Source: Rhodococcus sp. SBT000017 (GTDB lineage Bacteria; Actinomycetota; Actinomycetes; Mycobacteriales; Mycobacteriaceae). From it: a stretch of DNA of 64,000 nucleotides. Below the pieces are notes generated by a model that worked only from the letters and a program-made list of their open reading frames with translations, was not told the origin of the DNA and searched no databases. Location: the NCBI RefSeq assembly GCF_003688915.1, contig NZ_REFU01000001.1, positions 1,736,001 through 1,800,000 on the forward strand. Reading direction: 5' to 3'. Below are positions 57,490 to 64,000 of this stretch, one piece after another (position 1 is the first letter of the stretch; the number at the start of each line of letters is the position of its first letter). The translations under genes were made by a program, and so were the position numbers.

Positions 57490-58479
57490 GTGAGCGTCAT
57501 GTATACGGCACAGTCCGTCGAACTATTCGGGGTCACCCTCGTGGGAGTCAGCATCACGACCGGCGTGAAGCTGGTGGTCACCGCCGTCTTCGTCACCATC
57601 GTGCTCGCTCTGCGCCGGCTGGTGTTGGCACTCACGCGCCGATCCCTCGGGGGCGAGGTCGGTGATTCGCGGCGATTCTGGGCGCGCCAGGGCCTGCAGG
57701 TGATCGTCGCCGTAGTTCTCGTGCTGGGCCTGGTATCGATTTGGGTGACCCCGAATACCGATATCACCACCGGCGTCGGATTGATCAGTGCAGGTTTGGC
57801 TTTCGCTTTGCAGCAGGTGATCACCTCGCTGGCCGCCTACTTCGTGATCCTGCGAGGGGACACCTTCGGAATCGGCGACAGGATCACTCTGGGCGGTGTG
57901 CGCGGTGACGTCGTCCGTCTCGGCTTTCTCAAGACCACGATCATGGAGATGGGCCAACCGCCGGCTGTGTCGGACTCCGATCCCGCAATCTGGGTCAACT
58001 CGCGCCAGTACACCGGACGCCTGGTCACCGTCACCAACGGTGTCATCTTCACCGATCCGGTCTACAACTACACCCGTGAATTCCCATATCTATGGGAAGA
58101 GATCGTTCTGCCCATCGCCTACACCGACGACCGACAGTTGGTGGAGCAGATCCTCCTCCGTGCTGCACGCGACCACGCGGTGGTGGACGACCCGAGCGCC
58201 AACGGCGCTTTCGAGTCCATGCGCAGGCGCTATGCCTTGGCACCCACATCGTTGAACCCGTCGGTCTACTGGCGGATCACCGACAACTGGGTCGAACTGT
58301 CGCTACGGTTCCTCGTGCCGCACCGCGGCGTCAGAGCGATCAAGGACCTCATGACCCGCGACATTCTCGCCGGTCTGGACGAAGCTGGAATAGGTATAGC
58401 GTCAGCCACCAACGCGATCGTGGGGATTCCCGATCTCAAAATAGTCGATGCTCGTCGACACCCGGACGCACACCAGTGA
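57490..58479 (+). CDS. MscS-family mechanosensitive channel
   Basis: 329 residues. Three or four N-terminal membrane helices (to about 120) lead to the Gly/Ala-rich pore helix GVGLISAGLAFALQQVITSLAAYFVI split over the lipid interface, then the MscS beta domain (GDTFGIGDRITLGGVRGDVV; VTNGVIFTDPVYNYT). The C-terminal cytoplasmic part is short. The role is release of solutes on osmotic downshock. GTG start with GGAG upstream. Confidence 0.92.
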   Translation: MSVMYTAQSVELFGVTLVGVSITTGVKLVVTAVFVTIVLALRRLVLALTRRSLGGEVGDSRRFWARQGLQVIVAVVLVLGLVSIWVTPNTDITTGVGLISAGLAFALQQVITSLAAYFVILRGDTFGIGDRITLGGVRGDVVRLGFLKTTIMEMGQPPAVSDSDPAIWVNSRQYTGRLVTVTNGVIFTDPVYNYTREFPYLWEEIVLPIAYTDDRQLVEQILLRAARDHAVVDDPSANGAFESMRRRYALAPTSLNPSVYWRITDNWVELSLRFLVPHRGVRAIKDLMTRDILAGLDEAGIGIASATNAIVGIPDLKIVDARRHPDAHQ

Positions 58480-58488
58480 GGTGTGAAT

Positions 58489-58932
58489 TCAGCGATCCCG
58501 ATGATCGAGGACGACGGCATACGACCCGACTCCGGTGAGGGTGCGTCCCTCGATGGATACGGTGTCCACGATCACCGACGTGACAGCGCCTGTCTCCGGA
58601 TCGAACTCCACGTCGTCAACCGTGCCGAGATCGACCCCAGCGGTACTGAGCGCGCGTTTACCGATCACGCGGTGGGCTTTGCCGTGCAGTTCGGACAGTG
58701 AGTCCTCGGTTCCGATATCGACGATGGAGTCCGCCGACTCGACTGTCACTGCGTCCGAACCGAACGAGGAAATACCGGACCACATAAGCGCATCACCGGT
58801 TTTGCTTTTCTTGATCTGTAGACCGGCTACGGTGCGACTTCGCGGATCGACAAGAAATTCCCCGACGGCCCCGACAGTGTCGGCGGTGGAGGTGCTCACT
58901 ACCTTGCGTCCGATGGACTCTGAGAACAACAT
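58489..58932 (-). CDS. PRC-barrel domain protein
   Basis: 147 residues built of two PRC-barrel repeats (GRKVVSTSTADTVGAVGEFLVDPRSRTVAGL; GVDLGTVDDVEFDPETGAV). PRC-barrels are small beta barrels found in RimM and in photosystem H-subunits; free ones often occur near envelope or stress genes. The ATG overlaps the next gene's stop by one base (TGATG). Confidence 0.8.
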   Translation of the reverse strand: MLFSESIGRKVVSTSTADTVGAVGEFLVDPRSRTVAGLQIKKSKTGDALMWSGISSFGSDAVTVESADSIVDIGTEDSLSELHGKAHRVIGKRALSTAGVDLGTVDDVEFDPETGAVTSVIVDTVSIEGRTLTGVGSYAVVLDHRDR

Positions 58933-59546
58933 CAGCGAGTTCCCTTCAGCTGTGCTCGGAAGGCGTCCACGGCCGCGCCGAAACCTGCGAGGTCGTCACG
59001 TACGAAATCGGTGGCACTGGCCGGAACCATGAGGTGCTCGCCCGAGGCCGCAAGTGTGTCCGGCAGCGGGATGAGCACGGTTGCTCCCTTGTTCTTCATC
59101 GACTCGGAGGACTTGATCTCGTAGCCGACGACGTCGCACTGCCCGCCGTTCCGTCCGCTCACCTCGATGATCACGTCGACGACAGTGCCCAGATCCGTTC
59201 CCGTATCCGTCAGGACAGTAGAACCCAGAATGTCCCCACGACGCTCCGGCGCAGGCTCGAAATTCTCACCGTCGTCCTCGGCTGCGGCGAACATCTGATC
59301 GGCGGGGGTCAGAGCGTCCTCGCTGAGAATCATCACCGCGTCAGGTCCGAGGGCAGCCACCGATCGCCACGGCATGACCTCTTTCTTCGGGCCGGAGAAA
59401 AGGCCTCGGCCTGCGAGGGTGAAGCCTGCTACGGCCCCGCCATCCGGGGCGTACACGATGTCCTTGACCTGCGCGACGTCCTCGCCTGCGAAGGTGACTA
59501 CGGGCCTTTTGGCGATCTCACTCGACCGCATCAATTTTTCGCTCAT
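58932..59546 (-). CDS. PRC-barrel domain protein, larger paralogue
   Basis: 204 residues (MSEKLMRSSEIAKRPVVTF...) with two PRC-barrel units (GEDVAQVKDIVYAPDGGAVAG; GTDLGTVVDVIIEVSG). It follows the small membrane protein with a four-base overlap (ATGA). It resembles its neighbour, so the two are tandem diverged copies. A long open frame upstream of 59546 is an antisense shadow. Confidence 0.8.
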   Translation of the reverse strand: MSEKLMRSSEIAKRPVVTFAGEDVAQVKDIVYAPDGGAVAGFTLAGRGLFSGPKKEVMPWRSVAALGPDAVMILSEDALTPADQMFAAAEDDGENFEPAPERRGDILGSTVLTDTGTDLGTVVDVIIEVSGRNGGQCDVVGYEIKSSESMKNKGATVLIPLPDTLAASGEHLMVPASATDFVRDDLAGFGAAVDAFRAQLKGTR

Positions 59547-59689
59547 GGTTCTTTTTTCGTAGGCGTTTCGTTGCGCGGCGCGGTGATGATCACGCCTCCG
59601 GACCGACGCCGGGCCTGCACCAGCAGTACTGCTCCGACGATCGCCACAATCAACACGAGGGCCACAATGACCCAACCCCACCACTGCAT
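59543..59689 (-). CDS. Small single-pass membrane protein
   Basis: 48 residues (MQWWGWVIVALVLIVAIVGAV...) with one membrane helix at about 5-25 and a short basic cytoplasmic tail ending TPTKKEP. AAAGGG lies upstream of ATG 59689. First gene of a three-gene minus-strand unit with the two PRC-barrel proteins. Confidence 0.7.
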   Translation of the reverse strand: MQWWGWVIVALVLIVAIVGAVLLVQARRRSGGVIITAPRNETPTKKEP

Positions 59690-59837
59690 AGTGAGCACCC
59701 TTTCTCGACAAGAAGTGAATGAGCCCAAGGATCACCCGCTCGGCTTCCTGTACTACCCCTTGACGCACACCTTCAAACGCGACACCGGCGTCTCGGCAGA
59801 TTCTCGTACACCAGATGTGCCTGGCACACTGGTTCCT

Positions 59838-61151
59838 GTGAAAGTCCTCGCACGCGGGGAGAACTGCCCTGCACCAACTGGTCCACTGACGGTCGAACTG
59901 AGTAGTTCGACGCACGTCGACGTGTCGGCTCTGCTGCTGGCCTCCAACGGCCGCGTGCGGTCCGACGCCGATATGGTCTTCTGGAATAAGCCCGAGGGTG
60001 CAGGCGTCGAATACCGACGCGCGTCGTCCGGCCATCTCGTTCGGGTGGATCCGTCGGCGATTCCAGCCGACATCGAGACCGTCGTCATCGCTGCTTCCCT
60101 CGATGGCACCGGGCCGACGACGTTCGCAGCAGCCGGACCGGTATCTGTTGCCGTGTCCGACGCGTCGGCACCTCAGGTCTCGTACTCGGCAGACGGCATC
60201 GGTGACGAGTCTGCGCTCGTGTGCATCGAGGTATACCGGCGCGGCGATCAGTGGAAAATCCGCGCCGTCGGCCAGGGCTATGCAGATGGCCTGGCGGGGT
60301 TGGCCACCGCATTCGGCATCAGCGTCGAAACGGACGAGCCACCCGCGCCCGCCGAGCCGTCCTCACCCATCACGAATTCCACCGTGAATTCACCTGCTCG
60401 ACAAGGAGTTCTGGCCATGAGAAGCGAACTGTTCGCGCCCGCCCACGCCGAGGTTCCCGGCTCGGGTATCCAGAAGCAGGGCAGCAAGATGTGCCGAATC
60501 GGGATGAACGGCGACATCATGGCTCGAGCCGGTTCGATGGTCGCCTATCAAGGCAATCTGCAGTTCGAGGCCAAGGGCTCCGGAGGCATCGGCCGGGCTC
60601 TGAAACAGGCGTTGTCCGGCGAGGGCGTTCCGCTGATGAAGGTCACCGGCCAGGGGGATCTCTTCCTCGCCAACGCCGCCCAGGACGTGCATCTCATCGA
60701 CCTGGACGGCTCCGACGGTCTGACCATCAACGGCGCCAACGTCCTGGCCTTCGAATCCACGCTGAGCTACGACATCAAACGGGTGCAGGGTGCAGCGGCC
60801 GGCGGCAACGCGGGCTTCTTCAACTGCGTGTTCACCGGCCGTGGCCGCATTGCCATCACCACCGAAGGCATTCCGGTGGTGCTGAACGTCGATCAACCGA
60901 CGTTCGCCGACCCGCAGGCGGCCGTCGCATGGTCGTCCTCCTTGCAGACCAGGGTCAAGAAGAACGATTCGTTCGGTCTGGGTGCGCTCATCGGCCGCAC
61001 GACCGGAGAACGATTCACCCTCGAGTTCGCCGGCGATGGATTCGTCGTGGTTCAGCCCTCGGAGCAACCTCCTGGTGGTCTGGTGGGTGGCACCGGTGGC
61101 GGAGAGCAGGCCGGCGTCGGCGGGGCGCTCGGCGGCTTGTTGGGCCGATGA
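59838..61151 (+). CDS. TerD-AIM24 fusion protein
   Basis: 437 residues. Residues 1-165 are a TerD domain (MKVLARGENCPAP; VDVSALLLASNGRVRSDADMVFWNKP; IRAVGQGYADGLAGLATAFGI). A Pro-rich linker (166-190) leads to an AIM24/TraT-like double-psi beta domain (about 195-410, MCRIGMNGDIMARAGSMVAYQG; VLAFESTLSYDIKRV). A Gly-rich tail ends GGLLGR. TerD proteins bind calcium and act in stress, and AIM24 domains are found at membranes. The GTG start lies close to the TerD motif. Upstream open frame is antisense to the PRC genes. Confidence 0.85.
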   Translation: MKVLARGENCPAPTGPLTVELSSSTHVDVSALLLASNGRVRSDADMVFWNKPEGAGVEYRRASSGHLVRVDPSAIPADIETVVIAASLDGTGPTTFAAAGPVSVAVSDASAPQVSYSADGIGDESALVCIEVYRRGDQWKIRAVGQGYADGLAGLATAFGISVETDEPPAPAEPSSPITNSTVNSPARQGVLAMRSELFAPAHAEVPGSGIQKQGSKMCRIGMNGDIMARAGSMVAYQGNLQFEAKGSGGIGRALKQALSGEGVPLMKVTGQGDLFLANAAQDVHLIDLDGSDGLTINGANVLAFESTLSYDIKRVQGAAAGGNAGFFNCVFTGRGRIAITTEGIPVVLNVDQPTFADPQAAVAWSSSLQTRVKKNDSFGLGALIGRTTGERFTLEFAGDGFVVVQPSEQPPGGLVGGTGGGEQAGVGGALGGLLGR

Positions 61152-61158
61152 CCTCGCG

Positions 61159-62064
61159 TCACAGGAACAGCGTCCGGTAGCGGATCGAGCCTTGTAGATG
61201 ACCGACGACCACCGCCGCGGCACCGATCCACTGTCCGCGGGGTGACCTCGAAAGCGCGTGCGGGACTGCAGGATTCGTGACCAGCAGTCGCAGGACATGC
61301 TGTGCAAAGTCCGTGTTCGACAGTCCGGTGAACCCGTACTCGCGATACGCCGAATACAGCAGAACGTCGCCCACGGCATACCTGCGCACCTGAGACCAGA
61401 ACTCCCGAACCGTCGGTCTGAGCCGGTAGTCGACGATGGCTGCGCCTGCATGAGCCATCCGATACCCGGCCAACTGCACCCGCCACGAGAAATCGAGGTC
61501 TTCTCCCCCATCGGTAATAGTTTCGTCGAAGCCTCGAACAGCCCTGAACACCGATGACCACACCCCGAAGTTGCACCCCGGTGCGTACGGCAGAAAGTCG
61601 GTCTCGAAACCGTGGAGAGATGGGCTCAGGGGACGTCGGCGGTACGTGGCCACCGAGTTCACCACCGAGGTGTCGAGCGATCCGCTCACGAGATCAGCCG
61701 TCGAGGCAGTCGCTACCAGCTCGCGCAACCAGGCGGACCGCACCACATCGTCCGCGTCACAGAATGCGAGGAACTCGCCTGAGCTGTGAGCCGCACCCGC
61801 GTTACGTGCGTGAGATGCCCCAGCCGAACCGGAAGCGTCCACGTAGTGCACGACCTGGCCGTCCACCCGCACCCGCTCATCGAGCCATTCGCGCAACCCG
61901 TCGATCGAACCGTTGTCACTGACGATGACGTCGTATGCGCCGTCGTAGTCCTGCGCGGCCAGCGCATCGAGCTGGTGTCCGATCGTAGCGATCGCGTCGA
62001 ACGTCGGAACGATCACCGACACCAGTGACGGTCGAGGACGCTTCATGGTTGTCGACTCGTTCAC
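61159..62064 (-). CDS. Family 2 glycosyltransferase (copy 2)
   Basis: 301 residues, GT-A fold. VSVIVPTFDAIATI, VIVSDNGSIDGLRE, CDADD (about 107-111) and GEDLDFSWR are shared with the copy at 41694-42587, so these two are paralogues. The C-terminus (HVLRLLVTNPAVPHAL..) may be membrane-associated. GTG 62064 start; ATG six codons later is possible. Convergent with the TerD-AIM24 gene, seven bases apart. Confidence 0.88.
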   Translation of the reverse strand: MNESTTMKRPRPSLVSVIVPTFDAIATIGHQLDALAAQDYDGAYDVIVSDNGSIDGLREWLDERVRVDGQVVHYVDASGSAGASHARNAGAAHSSGEFLAFCDADDVVRSAWLRELVATASTADLVSGSLDTSVVNSVATYRRRPLSPSLHGFETDFLPYAPGCNFGVWSSVFRAVRGFDETITDGGEDLDFSWRVQLAGYRMAHAGAAIVDYRLRPTVREFWSQVRRYAVGDVLLYSAYREYGFTGLSNTDFAQHVLRLLVTNPAVPHALSRSPRGQWIGAAAVVVGHLQGSIRYRTLFL

Positions 62065-62097
62065 GGCTCACAGCCAACCAGACCTGGCATCGAACAC

Positions 62098-62130
62098 AAA
62101 AAACCCACCCTCGTTGCCGGGGGTGGGTCT
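62098..62130 (-). terminator. Terminator after rpsQ
   Basis: ACCCACCC (62103-62110) pairs with GGGTGGGT (62121-62128), and on the minus strand a run of six U residues (62103-62098) follows. It ends the S10 operon 19 bases after the rpsQ stop, so rplN must be transcribed separately. Confidence 0.9.
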
Positions 62131-62146
62131 TTCGAGCATCAGATGC

Positions 62147-62425
62147 TTACTTGGCCTTTTCGAGAACCTCGACCAGTCGCCAGTGCTTCGTGGCGGACAG
62201 CGGGCGGGTCTCCATGAGCTGAACGCGATCGCCTACGCCGGCGTCGCCCTTCTCGTCATGTGCCTTGACCTTGGTGGTGCGACGGATGATCTTGCTGTAG
62301 AGGGGGTGCTTGACCCTGTCCTCGAGCTCGACCACGATCGTCTTCTCCATCTTGTCGGATACGACGTAGCCGATCCGAACCTTACGGTTGTTGCGCTCTT
62401 CAGTCACAGTCTTTTCCTCGCTCAT
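62147..62425 (-). CDS. rpsQ: 30S ribosomal protein S17
   Basis: 92 residues ([38 protein letters not shown]). OB-fold primary binder of 16S rRNA. It overlaps rpmC by four bases and ends the S10 operon in this genome. Confidence 0.97.
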   Translation of the reverse strand: MSEEKTVTEERNNRKVRIGYVVSDKMEKTIVVELEDRVKHPLYSKIIRRTTKVKAHDEKGDAGVGDRVQLMETRPLSATKHWRLVEVLEKAK

Positions 62426-62667
62426 GCTGCGTCACCTGCTGTGTCCTCGGAAGGACCAGAGGCCAAGCCGAGCTCACGTTCGCGGAGCACCGTGTAGATA
62501 CGCGCGATCTCGTGGCGCACCACGCGCAGTCGACGGTTGTTGTCCAACTGGCCGGTAGCCATCTGGAAACGAAGGTTGAACAGCTCTTCCTTCGACTCAC
62601 GCAGCTTGGTGACCAGCTCTTCACCGGTGAGCTCGCGGAGCTCTGCGGCTGGGGTTCCGGTAGCCAT
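62422..62667 (-). CDS. rpmC: 50S ribosomal protein L29
   Basis: 81 residues, helical hairpin ([32 protein letters not shown]) with a short tail. It lies at the peptide exit. Overlaps rplP by one base and rpsQ by four. Confidence 0.97.
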   Translation of the reverse strand: MATGTPAAELRELTGEELVTKLRESKEELFNLRFQMATGQLDNNRRLRVVRHEIARIYTVLRERELGLASGPSEDTAGDAA

Positions 62668-63083
62668 CAGAACTGCTCCTCCCTGGTGATGATGCGTGCC
62701 TTGATGGGCAGCTTGTGGATGGCGCGAGTCAGTGCCTCACGCGCGATGGTCTCGTCGGGGTACGACAGCTCGAAGAGCACACGACCCGGCTTGACGTTCG
62801 CGATCCACCACTCGGGCGAACCCTTACCGGAACCCATGCGGGTCTCGGCAGGCTTCTTGGTGAGCGGGCGGTCCGGGAAGATGTTGATCCAGACCTTGCC
62901 GCCACGCTTGATGTGGCGAGTGATCGCGATACGTGCGGACTCGATCTGACGGTTGGTGATGTAGGCGGGCTCGAGAGCCTGAATGCCGTAGTCACCGAAT
63001 GTCACCTGAGTTCCGCCCTTGGCGGCACCCGAACGCTTCGGGTGGTGCTGCTTGCGGTGCTTGACCCGGCGGGGGATCAACAT
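62667..63083 (-). CDS. rplP: 50S ribosomal protein L16
   Basis: 138 residues starting [19 protein letters not shown], with the core [22 protein letters not shown] split by usual loops. It helps shape the A site. Three bases after the rpsC stop. Confidence 0.97.
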   Translation of the reverse strand: MLIPRRVKHRKQHHPKRSGAAKGGTQVTFGDYGIQALEPAYITNRQIESARIAITRHIKRGGKVWINIFPDRPLTKKPAETRMGSGKGSPEWWIANVKPGRVLFELSYPDETIAREALTRAIHKLPIKARIITREEQF

Positions 63084-63086
63084 GCG

Positions 63087-64000
<914 letters not shown>

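Overview
This window is high-GC actinobacterial chromosome, most likely Rhodococcus or a close relative in the Corynebacteriales. The support is a WhiB3-type regulator, a histidine-tailed GroEL1 next to GroES, a mycobacteria-like glmS-nnr-alr-tsaE-tsaB-rimI-tsaD run, an ESX-4 type VII secretion locus, and ribosomal operons ordered as in that group. The genus is inferred from gene content and order; no 16S sequence is present.

Layout. 1-4.1 kb: an Rv3415c-like gene, whiB3, and groES-groEL1 behind a CIRCE operator. 4.4-6.1 kb: a membrane protein with an actin/Hsp70-like domain. 6.1-14.5 kb: one minus-strand operon covering GlcNAc-6-P supply precursor synthesis (glmS), NAD(P)HX repair (nnr), D-alanine synthesis (alr), an alpha/beta hydrolase, and t6A tRNA modification (tsaE, tsaB, tsaD) with rimI. 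14.5-20.4 kb: a hydrolase, a three-gene cassette that looks like type VII secretion substrates, an F420-dependent oxidoreductase, and glmM, which has an apparent one-base frameshift. 20.4-22 kb: rplM-rpsI and a DksA-like gene. 22-36 kb: a complete ESX-4 locus (esxT, esxU, Rv3446c-like, eccC, eccD, mycP, eccB and also eccE), with one luciferase-like monooxygenase inside it. 36-41.4 kb: FMN reductase, truA, rplQ, rpoA, rpsD, rpsK, rpsM, rpmJ, infA. 41.7-45.3 kb: a GT2 glycosyltransferase and secY-adk-map. 45.5-52.3 kb: the spc operon, interrupted between rpsN and rpsH by a plus-strand pair (glutamine-synthetase-like ligase plus C39-peptidase-like protein). 52.5-62.1 kb: an accessory island between rplN and rpsQ. 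It holds a DUF559 nuclease / winged-helix / double-ATPase cassette, an MscS channel, PRC-barrel proteins, a TerD-AIM24 fusion and a second GT2 enzyme. 62.1-64 kb: the end of the S10 operon (rpsQ, rpmC, rplP, rpsC, and the 3' end of rplV).

How it fits together. Most genes are housekeeping: translation, protein folding, cell-wall precursor synthesis, t6A modification. Three accessory systems stand out. The first is a DUF559 nuclease coupled by 4-bp overlaps to a winged-helix protein and a 1047-residue AAA/HerA-like double ATPase, which looks like a DNA-processing or anti-phage module. The second is the EspC-like / WXG-containing 608-residue protein / 89-residue protein cassette close to ESX-4. 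The third is the ligase/C39-fold pair inside the spc operon. Regulatory elements that can be read directly include a CIRCE box, paired promoters of matching design in front of rpsH and rplN, several intrinsic terminators, and one terminator lying inside the 5' end of truA.
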